From assembly GCA_022376465.1 (NCBI GenBank), contig JACDTU010000008.1:992001-1056000 (forward strand): a stretch of DNA of 64,000 nt, in the 5' to 3' direction. Positions 24,832 through 36,837 of the stretch are shown here, piece by piece. This DNA comes from Cubamyces lactineus (lineage: Eukaryota > Basidiomycota > Agaricomycetes > Polyporales > Polyporaceae). The number at the start of each line of letters is the position of its first letter. The stretch's first letter is position 1. The position numbers and the translations under genes are program-made. The notes under the pieces were generated by a model. It was not told the origin of the DNA. It saw only the letters and a list, made by a program, of their open reading frames with translations, and made no database searches.

Positions 24832-26129
24832 ATGTCTATAACGGCGAAGGAACTGGCCTATGCGGCCACGACGCAGGCGTTCACGAGGAACTTCCGCCAC
24901 CTCCTCCCCGTGCCGCGCTTTCTCGTCCGAGGCCCGTTTCTCCCTGGGCAGCCGAGGCCCAAAGATACGAAGCCGAAGGACAGGATCAAGTTCTGGAACA
25001 TCGTCCCTGGGGACTACGTGCGCCTGCGCGGGGACAGCAAGGGCACGATCCACGAGGTGCACAAGGTGAACAAGCTCAGCAACAGGGTGTTGTTGAAGCG
25101 CGAGATCAACAAGGCTGTGAGTATTTCGCTTGAGGGTGGGATGAGCAGGACGAGGATGGGAAGCCTGAATGATTGTAGGACTATGCACCCGACGCACATT
25201 CGGGGACGAGCATCTCTGTGCCGTATTCGCAGTGCCAGCTGCTTGTGGGCCGGTATGAGTACCCCCCGGAGGGCGAGTCGACGCAAGCACAGGTCAAGCC
25301 GTACGTCTCCAATTGCTAACGGTGTTGATCTGGAGACTCACTCATGACCTGCCAGTGTATTCGCCTCTCGTCTCACCATGTCAAAACCATACTGGTACCC
25401 CAAGGGCGGCTACTACATATGGCGGCGGTACGCCGTGAACACCACACCGCGTCTGCCCAACTACTCCGAGAAGACGCATATCTCCATCCGGATTCCTTGG
25501 CCCAAGCAGACCGCAATCACCAAACCTGAACGTTCGTACCGAGAAGCGCTAGTTGACGTTCCCGAGTAGCTGACAGTTTGATAGCGAGTGCCTACGACAC
25601 GACCGCAGACGCAGTCAACGAAGTAACCTACACCCCTCCCGCCCTCCCCCCCACCCTCCTCCACCCTGTCCCCAGGATACCGTCAGAGCAGGAGTACATC
25701 ACCTCGCTCACCAAGCCCGACAAGGTTTCGATCCCGGCGTCTGCACCCGTCGAGGTGCACCTCGTCAAGGAGCTCTCGAACCCGCACAGCCGGGCGAAGA
25801 AGCAGGCACGTTGGCAGGCGTTCCAGGCGCGGCAGAAGGCGCTCCTCGAGGAGTTCATCCGCGCCGAGTACGCGAACCTCGACGGACGCACACGCGCAGT
25901 GGCCCGGGCGGAGGCGACGTGGAAGTGGAAGAACCACCTCGAGGAGGAGCGCAAGGCCGAGCTGAAGCGGCGCTGGCGCAACCGTGGGGCCGAAGCGCGC
26001 CAGGTGCGGACGGCGAAGCGCAAGGCCCGCAAGGCGGCGAAACGCGACGCGAAGCTGCGCAACTTGGTGCTCGCGGATGCGCCGAACCAGGTCGTGCCCC
26101 CGTCTGCGAAGGCTCCTGCGACGTCGTAG
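24832..26129 (+). CDS. MRPL40: Mitochondrial ribosomal protein uL24m (KOW domain)
   Basis: Four exons give 375 residues: 24832-25116, 25179-25300, 25356-25531, 25585-26129. The KOW segment is PGDYVRLRGDSKGTIHEVHK followed by NKLSNRVLL. It continues into the fungal uL24m pattern (PYWYPKGGYYIWRRYAVNTT, HISIRIPWPK). The tail is long, basic and helical (rich in A, R, K, E), suited to rRNA contact. In the family the protein helps early assembly of the mitochondrial 54S subunit. Yeast MRPL40 is the named counterpart; the symbol is by analogy. The intron after KPE was placed because it avoids an in-frame TAG at 25567 and restores SAYDTTADAVNEV. Confidence 0.85.
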
Positions 26130-26332
26130 AGAGGCTGTGGCTATCGTTCTTACTGTATCGTTCGGCACCGTCCGCTGGCTGTGGGCGGGTGCGAGATAAT
26201 ACACCGTATATTCCTCACCTCGGCTCAAGGACGCTGTGCGCTCTACTTGCTCCTGGTGCACCAAGGGTATACTTCCGGCATTCGCTTAGGGCAAATTTCC
26301 TGGGTAAAATCAAGGAGCAACGGACGTCGATG
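26130..26332. other. Intergenic up to the MITE
   Basis: Probably the 3' UTR of the uL24m gene. The left 8-bp target duplication CGTCGATG is at 26325-26332. Confidence 0.5.
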
Positions 26333-27015
26333 TAGTGTTGCTGTCGAGGCGAGCTGAACTCGGAACTCGCTCGAATCGAATCGTGTTCCATCAAACTCGT
26401 CCTTCCGAGGCGAGCGAGGCGAGCTGACCGAGTGGCTCGCGAGTTCCCCCATAATTAGATAAGCAAGGCTCATTGGCTAGGAGCGGGCGTCTAGCTCTCC
26501 GCCGCACGGGTCACGGGGATGGGCGCTTGTATCACTGGGGGCGCCTGGGGACGCATTCGCCGCCTCACCAAGTCCGACCATTGGCACTAGGTAACTAGCA
26601 GTGTCCGGCACGTACATCGTATTTCTACCATGCCGTATGCTGTCATCTCGAGTACACACATAGCTTGTATGGTATACACACGTAGAGTTACACACTATGA
26701 CGTCCCTGAGCTGCGGTTGCATCTCGCACGCTCCATTGACAGTGCACGCTCACATGTAAATCACTACCTGGCTTGTGTCTGCACACCAACCAAAGAAGCT
26801 TCGCAAAGCATTGTTTGGACTTGTATAGTTGGACGTTGGCCTCCAACGATACGAGCTACTGTGTGCTACTGGCTCCTCCCGGTCATGTTCTCGACGACTT
26901 TCCTTTCTTAGACAACTCGCGAGTCAGCTCGGGAAATCGACTCGCGGAGCTCGGTTTTTCGAGTTTTCCGAGTTTTCCCAGCTCGCCTCGCCTCGCTCGA
27001 CTCGCGGCAACACTA
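26333..27015. mobile_element. hAT-like MITE (non-autonomous DNA transposon)
   Basis: The element starts TAGTGTTGC and ends with its exact complement GCAACACTA, flanked on both sides by the same 8 bp, CGTCGATG (26325-26332 and 27016-27023). The inverted ends continue imperfectly as GAGGCGAGCTG-type blocks inside. An 8-bp duplication with TAGTGTTG-like ends is typical of hAT transposons. At 683 bp it contains no ORF resembling a transposase, so it must have been mobilised in trans. Confidence 0.85.
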
Positions 27016-27928
27016 CGTCGATGTTAGCTCATGTCCATAGCAGATCCGAGTGTGTGGTTCAGTCGTAGTCACTACTATAGTAGGCTACCGCGAGGCGTGC
27101 CTTGCTGGTTCGTTTCCATCCAGCATGGACGTCGGCGGGCGACAGGCATCGAAACTCCACCTGGAGGCGATTTGCCGGATCTTATCGACGGAAGCGGCGA
27201 TGGTTCGAGACTTCGGAGGCTTCACAGTACATACCTCTGCCCCCAGTGGACTGCAAAGCTTGGATCAGAGCAACAAAGTATTCGCGCGAGGGGATCCAGA
27301 CACGCTGCATGCCGCGAGACACCGCGAGCCCACATCTTCTCCGAGCGATTTGCATAATTCGTGGACGGAGGTCTTTCGGGTCAAGCGGGAAGCAGCCAGC
27401 TTCGATGCGATGGTGCGCGTGGACGGTCATAGCATATAGGACGTCATCCTTCTCAAGTGGGCGTTTGCAAAATCCGGTTCGGCGAGGTATGTGGCTGTCT
27501 AGGTGAGTATCGCCTATGACCAAGATGCGAAGTAGTATCGCGACAACAACTTGGTCGGATTTGTCAGCGAGTGGGTGCAGATTGTGCAAATGGGGCAAGG
27601 GAGAGCAGGAGGGTTGTCGGTAGAGGGACTGGAGTGTTGCACTGCTGACTGATCTGAGATTCTGAAGATCTAATCATTTGTGCTTGTGAGCGTAAGGTGC
27701 CGATCGAGCCACAGTGCTCCTTCAAGCTTCCCCGCGCTCAGACAGCTTGTATAAGTACCGTACCAACGAACTTCAGCGTAACGTTCCCCACCCGTCTTTC
27801 AAGCGACTGCTGCTGCACCCACACCTGCACTCCAACGCGCTCCCTGCGAGCTGCATCGAGTTGCTTTCCGCGACCACTCGGCAAGCTTCGCTCTCTGAAC
27901 CGGAGTACTAGTCTGATCTCCTCTCTTC
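27016..27928. other. Intergenic with an unassigned minus-strand open stretch
   Basis: The right copy of the MITE target duplication is at 27016-27023. On the minus strand, 27598-27182 stays open for 139 codons and includes RVWIPSREYFVALIQALQ. No start codon, introns or family could be assigned; it may be a gene fragment. The last 200 bp should hold the promoter of the MFS gene. Confidence 0.35.
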
Positions 27929-30234
27929 ATGGCACGAGCAAGCCCGACGCCCATGTCCGCCAACTCTGAGACGATCACCCTCAATGACCCCAAGCAGGAC
28001 GTCGAGAAGAACGTGAACGACGCCGCTTCCCAGGCGCCTGCGCTCACAAAAGAAACCGAGTCGCCCTCGGACCCCCATCTCGTCCAGCTCGAGCCTGCCG
28101 ACGACCCAAAATGCCTGAGCTTGTGGCACAAGTGGCTTGCCGTCCTCGCGATCAGCTCTTCTTCCCTCTGCGCGACCTTCGCGTCCTCAGCAGTACGTCC
28201 TCTTTCCTCTTGTCGCCTCACCGCACGGCGCGACGCGGAGCGCGCGTGCGGGAACGAATTTCAAAAGGCGTTCCGTGCTGCGATTACTTACTCACTGACG
28301 CGCGCTTTTCGACCGCTTAGGCATCTTTCACAGAGGCCGGGCTCGCGCGCGACCTGCATACGACACATGAAGTGACTATCCTGAGTATCAGCCTGTATGT
28401 GCTGGGGCTCGGTATCGGGCCCATGTTCGTAGGGCCGCTCTCTGAGCTCTACGGGCGGAACATCATCTACCGCACCTCGTACGTCCTCTTCTTCGCGCTC
28501 ACATGGCCAACGGCGTTCCCGCCAAACATTGGTGCGTCCATGCCTTCGCCTTCAGGCTCCCTAACACCCGCGTTCGCAAGTATGCTCACGCGCGCGGTCC
28601 TCTAGCGACGTTCCTCGTGTTCCGGTTCATCACTGGGCTCTGTGGATCCGCGTTTCTGAGCGTGGCTGGGGGGAGCGTGAGCGACCTGTTCGACAACACA
28701 CATGTCGCGACGTGAGTACCGTAACGTTGCCGAAGGGGCGCGCGCGCACTTATCAGGTTTCCTAGTCCCATGGCCGTGTACACCATCTCGCCGTTTATTG
28801 GGCCCGTGGTCGGCCCGCTCATTTCGGGGTGAGTGCTACGAATAGTCGAGTTATATGCGTCGCGAACAGGATGCTGATTGGACGTCCGTAGGTTCATCGT
28901 CCAGGTGTGTTCATGTCAACTGCACGCGCAACGGGACGCGTTCATTAACTCTGTGAACAGAATACAGATTGGAGATGGAGCTACCGCGTTCTCCTAATTT
29001 GGCAGTTTGTCCAAATCATTCTGCTCTTCACTGTATGTTCCATATCCTCGTGGTTTGCAAAGCTGTGCTGATCCGGAGTGCTTAGTGCGTACCGGAGACG
29101 TACGTACCCGTGATCCTCAAGAAGAAAGCCAGAAAGTGGGTCGAGCCTCATGATGTTACCTATGATCCAAGGACTGACGACCACCTCAGATTGCGCAAAA
29201 CCACTGGGGACGAGAAATATTATGCCCCGCTCGATCATCAAGAGCATAGCCTATTCCGCATGGTCCTGATTAGCATATACACTCCGTTCCGTGAGTTGCG
29301 TGTCTTGTTGACCGTTTGATTCTAATTCTCATCACATGTCTAGAGCTCCTGCTCTTTGATCGCATGGCGCTTGCTTTGGACGTTTGGTACGCCTCGCTGT
29401 TTATGATCCTTTCTCGATCCGTCCTAACTCCGCGAACGTTTAAGGTCGGCACTGCTCCTGGGTATCCTGTACCTTGCCTTCCAGGCGTTCCCCATCATCT
29501 TCGAGGAACTGCATGGCTTCAATGTCCAATCCACCGGTCTGTCCTTCCTCGGTATCGGCCTTGGGATGGTAGCCGCGCTCTGCACTCAGCCGTACTGGAA
29601 CGGGTAGGTCCCTTGAAAGCAAACTGCTGGAACTGCTTCGCATTGACGCACATCTGCGCTAGGCTGTTCCGCCGGAAAGCCGCCGAGCACAACGGGCACC
29701 CTCCTCCCGAGGTCCGCCTGATCATCGGCCAAGTGGGCGGTATCCTCGCACCTATCGGTACGTCCTTCCGTTGCTACTCGCGCGTGCTATTGCCCGAGTC
29801 TGATCCATGTGACTCATGAATGCGTAGGACTCTTCATCATGGCGTTCACGACGTACAAGCAAGTGCACTGGATAGGACCCATCATCGGGAGCATCCCCTT
29901 CGGCTCGGGGGTATATTTCATCTACACGGGCGTGTTCACGTACCTGGTCACCGCGTACCGACCGATAGCAGCGTCGGCGATGGCGGCGAACAGCGCAATG
30001 CGTTCGACGTTCGCTGCGATCTTCCCGCTGTTCGCGGCCCAGATGTACCACCGACTGGGTACGGTGGGTGCGACGGCGCTCCTCGCCGGCCTTACAACAC
30101 TAATGGCGCCGCTTCCGTGAGTACCCGAGTATTCCCTCTACAGCGTGTGAGCGACTGACATGCGTTTTGGTAGGTTCATCTTCTATAGGATAGGCGCGAG
30201 GCTGCGCGCAACGTCGCGGTTTGCTGTAGCTTGA
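27929..30234 (+). CDS. MFS transporter, DHA1 drug/polyamine H+ antiporter type
   Basis: Twelve exons give about 526 residues: 27929-28192, 28321-28531, 28606-28711, 28766-28828, 28892-28904 (13 nt), 28961-29032, 29086-29290, 29344-29386, 29445-29603, 29663-29757, 29828-30116, 30174-30234. A hydrophilic N-tail of about 70 residues is followed by 12 predicted membrane helices. The cytoplasmic loop after helix 2 has GPLSELYGRN, the DHA1 motif A. SPFIGPVVGPLISGFI matches the antiporter motif C. NTDWRWSY and VPETYVPVILKKKARK are typical of fungal Tpo/Flr/Yhk8-like carriers. The substrate cannot be read from the sequence. All junctions keep the frame. Confidence 0.9.
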
Positions 30235-30806
30235 GTTTGTCGTGTTCGCTGTTCGCACATTTTGATCTGTACGCATATACGATTTTCGACGACTCGGTAA
30301 GAAAGAAGAGTTACTATACATACCCTGCTACTATACATCTGGCCTTAGATGCTATACAATCTAATCTCAATAGATATCGCAACAACTGTTCCGTTTGATG
30401 ACGACGTCGGACGCGCCGAATATTCGACGCATTTCCGCACACGTCGAGGGAATAAACTCGTTGGCTGCCGGGAGAGCTCGGAGTGGTCGGCGATCGCGGA
30501 GCCGACGGGCGACCCGGCCACCGGAGAGAGCGAAGCGGGCACTCCCATTGGCTCTGGGCGGGCGGCTATCTGTGATGGCTGTTGATTGGCCGGGAAGGAC
30601 GGAGAGGCGCCGAAGCAGTGCGAGACGTTCTGGTCTGCGATTGGCTGGTTGAGTGGTTTGCAGGGGAGGCTGCAAATTTCTGCCCGACGCCAGGCTGGCT
30701 GCTCGCGTCAAACGGCGCGAATATATCTTCCTCGCCTCCTCCCCGCAACCTTCCCACGCTTCTCTCACACCTCACCACCACCACCACCGTCCTCGTCGTC
30801 GCCGCC
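30235..30806. promoter_or_regulatory. COX8 upstream region
   Basis: About 570 bp. The first part is the 3' end of the MFS gene and the rest the promoter of the COX8 gene, including the CCAAT cluster listed separately. Confidence 0.5.
30547..30644 (+). promoter_or_regulatory. Three CCAAT boxes (ATTGG orientation) upstream of COX8
   Basis: ATTGG occurs at 30547-30551, 30585-30589 and 30640-30644, about 160-260 bp before the start codon. The HAP2/3/5 (NF-Y-like) complex binds CCAAT and controls respiratory-chain genes in fungi, so this is a plausible control region. Binding is inference. Confidence 0.45.
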
Positions 30807-31219
30807 ATGTCCCTCCTCGCCCGCTCTGCTGCTCCCCTCCGCCAGGTCGCCGTCCGCGCGCGTGCGGCCCCCGTGCGCTCCATGCACGGCGAGTACAAGG
30901 TGCGTCGTGCTTCTCCCGTGGGAGGTTTCCCATGACGTGGACGGGCCAGCTGACCACCGCGGCTTGATTGGCTTTTTGAATGGGCTCTCCCCTCTTCGCA
31001 ATACGTTGCGTATAGCACATCCCCTTCAACTACGACAAGAAGGGCGCGTTCGGCCTCAAGGTCGCGTCGTACCTCATCTTCGGCTTCAGCATCCCCTTCG
31101 GCGCTGCGTGGTACCAGCTGTACGTCCTGCGCTTCTCGCGCCTGTTTTATACTCGTTTGTTAGGCTCGATGCTGATGGTAATTATATCTTGCAGGAGCAA
31201 GTCCAGCGGCTCGTCATAG
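30807..31219 (+). CDS. COX8: Cytochrome c oxidase subunit Cox8 (COX7C family)
   Basis: Three exons give 73 residues: 30807-30899, 31016-31119, 31195-31219. The N-terminus is an Arg/Ala-rich mitochondrial presequence (MSLLARSAAPLRQVAVRARA). The mature part HIPFNYDKKGAFGLKV is followed by one membrane helix (SYLIFGFSIPFGAAW) and a short end YQLSKSSGSS. This matches small nuclear-encoded complex IV subunits (yeast Cox8, animal COX7C) of the inner membrane. The short last exon was placed from the acceptor at 31194. Confidence 0.9.
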
Positions 31220-31416
31220 AGTGCAGCTGATGTCATCGCCGTGGTCATACACATACCGTAGACCTAATTTGTACCCCCCGCATTGATCTAGAATATAGAT
31301 GGACGTGCATTTTGTAGGATCAGCATACACTACTGGTGTGTGGACTATCGACATATTGCTCCCCGAAGAGAAGATCGCTTTGTATGCAAGCGTATGGGGA
31401 AGAATCGCTACTAGAC

Positions 31417-34400
31417 CTATAGCTCGCCCTCCTCGATCGCCTCCATTGCCTCTTCTACCTCCGCCGCCTCGGCCTCTTCGTCTTGCATGACTTCGTCGGA
31501 CTTGATGGAGGATTGTTGCCGCTGGTGCTGCTTTTTGCTCTCGCCGGAGCCACAGTCGCAAATGCGTGCGAGAAGCTCGGGATCGTTTGCGAGTGCGTCC
31601 AGTGCCGCCAGCGAGACCTTGCGCGTCGCTATCGCAGCGGACAAGTCCGTCGCGCTCGCTACGACCTGCCCATGTATTTGCACTGCATGCATGCATTCAC
31701 CTCAGTAAGCACCCGCCCTCATCCTTTCCACTTCCCACGGACGACGACGACAACGACGAGCACCCACCTTCCATATGCACAGGCGCGTTCTGGCGCTCCT
31801 GCGGGATCTTGACAACGGCGTGCTGCTGGCAGCCCTCGGCCTGGAGGAGCTCGAGGAGCGTCACCTTGGGGTTCGCGGAGAGCGTCTGGAGGCGGACGTG
31901 GGCGTCCATGAACGGCTTGAAGACCGCGTCGAAGAAGCGGCCGACGCCGACCTCGAAGAAGCTGTCGCACACGTACAGCGCGCCGATCACGCTCTCGACG
32001 ACGTCGGATAGGCACTGTGGATGAGCCCGTCAGCGTAAAAGCCGAGAGTGGCGACTCGATGTGAGATGCGACTCACTTTAGGCGGCTCCATGGGCAGGTC
32101 GAGCCAATACTGTCCCGGGAGACGATTCTCGCGCGTCGCGAGCTCGTACTCGCGAGCACGGCGCGCCTCTAGCGCTTCGACGTACTTGGCGATCGCGTTG
32201 GCGAGCTGGTCTGACGAGTGCACGAGGTGCCGGTGCAGGCCTGCGTGCACGCAGAACGCGGCGAGCGCGCGGTTCGAGACCATGGCACCTTTGAGGAGCG
32301 TCAGGCCGCCTGGGGACAGGTGTGGGTGCCGCTCGAAGATGTGCCGTGCGACCACTGTATTGTAGGGGTACGTTAGGGTGGTTGGGTGAGGAGCATGATA
32401 TAGGGAGATACTCACGGAAGTCAAGCACGGCGTCGCCGATGAATTCGAGCCGTTCGTAGCTCGCACCCTCCGTGCCGCCAAACGCGGACCCATGCGTCTA
32501 CAGAACGTCTGAGCATGTACGCACGCAACAGATATTGGGCAAAGGCTTACCAGTGCTTGAGCGAGGAGCGCAGGCCTACTAAAGATCGCCCCGACGACCG
32601 TCTGGACAGCCTCGACTGTATCTGGGCGCAAGTCAACGACGCTCGGATGCGCGTGCTGGGCCGTCGGGTGCTCCGCCGCGATCCGCGCAAAGTCCGTCCA
32701 CTGCGCGACGTTCGGAAGCGGGATATGCAGGCGCTTGGCGGCGCGGAGGGCGACTTCGTGGCCCCCCGAGAGGAACGCGGCGGCGAGGATAGCCTCCACG
32801 ACGTCCGCAACGATCTGGTAAAAAGAAAAAGGAGTCAAGCGGTGAGCTAGGACGTCAGAGAACATGCTGGGCGTCGGTTGGGTAACGTGCCTTGTCTCCC
32901 ATCCAGAGCGTGTTCTGCCCATCCATCTGGCGCTGCTTTTTGCTCCGCTTCTGCTTGCCCTTGGGACCATTACTCTCCGAGCTCTCAGCGTCCGCCATCT
33001 CGACATCTTCGTCTACGTCCTCTCCATCCTTTGCAGCTTCACGCGATTGGTGCTGCTGCTGCTGCGATTGCGCGCCCGTAGGAGGTGCGTCAGGAGTGTG
33101 CGGCGGCTGCCAGAGCTTGGGGACGAAGCGCTTGTGCTGGATGTACGGGCATATACCGACGCGCGTCGCGCATTCGTGAAGGATCTTGTTCCCGATGATG
33201 CCTTGCCGCGCGTTGTGCAGCGCGCCTTCGCCCGCGCTCGGCATCGTCACGTACAGGAAGTTGGATGCGACGACCTTGAGGAACGCATCTCCTGCGGGAG
33301 TATATATTATGGTGAGTCTAGTGTTCTGGAAGACAAGAGGAAAGAGGGAGAGAGAGAAGGATAAGAAGGAGGAGAGAGTTTACCTAGGAATTCGAGACGC
33401 TCGTAATTGGACTCGGTCCATGCAGCGCGCGTGGAGAGCGCGACGAGTAGCTGCTGCTCGTGTATGCTGAGGTGGAACAGCCTCGCATCGAGCTCTTTGA
33501 CAAGCAGGTAGCTATCGATCCTAGTCATGATCGACGGGATAAGCCAGAGGGTGCGGAACGTGCTGTATATGCTCGCAGTGTCAATAATAGTGCCACGAGC
33601 AAGTGAAACCGGGTACAGACCTCGCTGGGATGGTGAACTTGTATGTGAGTTCGGGAATGAGGTCTGTGAACCCGTTAGTCATTAAGCGATTCAATACGCA
33701 TGTCTACCAAGGAAGTGCATACACTTCAGTGGAGCCTTCGCGGGGGGCGTTTGTGGGGCTGACATAGGATGCAAGTTGTTGAGCACGCCCGGGACCGCGG
33801 AGACCTCGATCATCGGCTGCTTCTCGTCTTCCAAACCTTCGAAGTCCTTTCGCCGTGCTTTGCAGTACTCTAGGAAATTCGGGTATTCCGCCTCACGCTG
33901 ATCGATACGTTGTTCAGCATCTTATGCCGCGCAGCTATGATATATATTAAAGCAACGTACCGGGCTGTCGTCCACTTTGCTGAGGGGCGTGAGGTCGTGC
34001 CGCACCTTCACCAGGAAGTGACGCATCGTGAACTCGACGTTGCGGTCCTGCACGACCGCATCCCGCGCGCTATCGTCCAGCGACGTCAAGCTGCTCCAGA
34101 GCGGGACCGCAAAGTAATCCGCAGTCAACTGCACGCTGTCCCATGGGATGTGCTCCCCGACGCGCAGCTGGGCTCCGAGAAAGCCCGGCGCGCCCGAGAG
34201 AGGTTGCCACGACGGGGCGAGAGGGGCGAAGAAACACAACAGACTCTCAGCAGGGCAGTCGAAGGGTTTGTTTGTGAGCGAGCGGACGACACGGATCGTG
34301 TACCCGCGGAGTGCTTGGAGCTGGACAGGGCTGGCTTCGAAGGGCGCGCCCTTGTAAAAGTGCGCAGTCGCCCGAGCACCGGCAAAGAAGAGCAGGAAGT

Positions 34401-36837
34401 TGGGGATTTGCGGGAGGGGCGCGCGGGTGAGGATGACGACGGGCGCGTGGGACTCCCCGCCCAGACTATCTGGAACGACGACGGTGGGGTACAGCGTCGA
34501 AACTGGGTACTTGGACGAGTTCGCCCAGAAGTCGGGGGACTTGCGCGGGTAGCCGTGTGTTCCTGCGGAAGTGTTCGCCGTTTGTACTTCTTGTGCGCTG
34601 CCCCTCGCTTCGGAGTGCGGGTCGTCAGAATACCATGGGGGCTGCGGGAAGTGCCGGTAGTCCATGTAACCCATCCGTACGCACTCTTGGCAAGCGCGGT
34701 ACAGGGCTTCCCGCTTCGCCTGTGCTTTCGTGAAGCACGAGGGTCCAACTATATCTGGGATGCCGATTCCTTTGGGAGGCGTTACAGTACAGCGATATCT
34801 TGTACTGTCGTTTTCTTCCAGGGAGATTGACGAGGTACCTTGGTTCCACACCGCTTGTTGCTCGAAAGTGGCAACGAAGCGGTAAAAGGCTGCCTCTGCA
34901 TCCGGCTTGTACAGACACGCACTAGTCGTCGGATCCAGCATGTATTCCTGGTCCTCGCCCTCGGCCCCATCATCGACACGTGGGTCTAAGCTCATATAGA
35001 GAGACCTCGGAGGGATCGCATTGGTGCTACCTTGGGCAAAACCAGCGATCCAGCCCCGCAAGTCCGCATCTATGGTTTCGACGTGGTTCAACACTCGCCG
35101 CTGTTCATTGTTACCTCGCTCAATCATGTGAACGAGATGGCTGTGTCTGCCCTTGCTTCGAGCGTGGCAATACGCGTATGTCAAGTGGTCCTCGAAGAGG
35201 TTGAAGCTAATTGTTGACATCAGTCAGATAGAGGGGCGTCGAAGGGGCGTCATACCTGATGATTGTCGAAGCCTGCGGGATCTCAACATCTTCGTTGCAT
35301 CGGGTCAACACCGGGAGGTTATGCCTTCCTTCCTCAAATGCACGATATAGCTCCAGCTGTTTGCACGATTAGTTCTGCCTACCTTATTGTACAATCGTGG
35401 GGCCTCACTTCATGATTGGCCTCGTTGGACTTGCGCTGATAGAACGCTATAGGCCGGATGAAGGAGAGTCCTGCATGCGGTAAACCGAGGATCTCCGCCA
35501 GAATCCGCGCAACGCCTCTGTCTCTGGCTGATGGATCATGTAGGGTTGGTAACAGGAACTGGGCGGAAAGGTCTCGTTGGCGCAATGGACTTACTGAAGA
35601 CGATACCCCGAAAGTCAGTACCGTGCCCCTCGTAGGCCGACAGGACCTCTAAGAGTTTTGCCAGTTTAGGAGATGCGTTGCATGAAGACGAGCCATAAGT
35701 TGCCACCAGAGTTCTGTTCGGCAAGGAGGCCCGTAGCTGGCTGAGCTTTTTCCGTAAATCGCTCTCATCTCCATCCGTCGTTGAGCTGCATAGTTCGTCC
35801 AGCACGTGCTTCCAGTACAAGTCGACCGCAAGCAGACCAAGTTCTTGCAGTATGCGCCGTGCTGTCCGGAAGTGCTTGGAACGCAGGAGCAAGCCGCCAG
35901 GATCCGTGTCGCGAACCCTCGAGGTCAGCTCATCGTCGGCTTCCTGGGGATTGTACTTATCATATTCGACCACTAGTTCGAGAGGACCATACCACGAGTC
36001 CGCGGCCTTGGTCGCGAGGAAGAACGACTGAGCACGAAAAGCAATCTCGAGCCTAGTCAAGTCCAAGGACGCCCAGCGTTCGGGAGCACTAGTCACTGTA
36101 GCGAATATCCGAGGCCCATCCAGAATCTTTGCGTAGAAGTCGGTCATGATGCGTAGAATTGGGTGAGATATGTTCATCAGTATTATTCGTTGTGCATCGC
36201 TGACGACGATTAGATGGGCTTGCGACAGCTTGACATTCCCGTCCATGAGGGAATCCAGCAGCATCTGCAAGCAAAATAACGAGTTTGGGTGATCTACGCG
36301 CCGAGAGGGGGGCATACCGCGACGTACGTTAGCAGGAACGACGACGATGTCGTTGTATAGAACACTTGGCCATTGATTGATATTTGACGTGTGTAGGGCC
36401 ACCGTGTATGCGCCCACCGTGAAGTCATCATTCTCCAATTCCGCGGTGTATTCGTCTACAGAGGCGTTGTCGCTGAAGACGCGAATGAGTAAATTGGCCA
36501 TATGCGCTGCAAAGCGACGAGCTTACTCGACAATGAAGAGCACGAAACGATGGCTTTGCGCTCCATCGGTAGCCCTAGTCGACTTCTGCTCGACAATATA
36601 CTGGCCGATAAGTGAGCGCAGGAGCTTGAGTTTCTCTGCAAAATGCTCAATCTCAGTCGTCTGCTGCTCAAGATGCCATACATACCTATGTGACTCTCGA
36701 CTACTGCAATCACTGCGCGAGGAGCATATCAATCAGCTTCTGTCCTGACACTGCAAAAATCAGAGCTCACCATTATTCTGGCTCAACTGAGTTGATATGT
36801 TTTCGGCAGACAGTGCAGGGCGCGGCAGGTCGGCCAT
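31417..36837 (-). CDS. DCL: Dicer-like endoribonuclease with degenerate helicase
   Basis: About 17 exons give roughly 1,500 residues, starting MADLPRPALSAENI at 36837. The order is a helicase-like region (about 1-470), Dicer dimerisation domain, a PAZ-like stretch (about 850-925), RNase IIIa (YERLEFLGD near 982; VADVVEA near 1123), RNase IIIb (YERLEFIGD near 1226; LSDVVES near 1331), and a C-terminal dsRBD-like end. Both RNase III centres keep their acidic residues. The helicase does not: the Walker A position reads VVESHIEKL, the DECH/DEAH position SDAQ (about 138-141), and the last motif HARSKGRH. One intron has a GC donor (AAG|GCACGT at about 32890). The junction near 35570-35600 is unresolved: it needs a weak donor, or there is a frameshift. 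Confidence 0.88.

Noticed and set aside
26320..26345. A 20-bp imperfect terminal inverted repeat including the CGTCGATG bases
   Set aside because: The outer bases match better as a direct 8-bp target duplication. Only TAGTGTTGC/GCAACACTA belongs to the element.
27182..27598. Minus-strand 139-codon open frame near the MITE
   Set aside because: No start codon, introns or known motif; kept only as a note in the intergenic entry.
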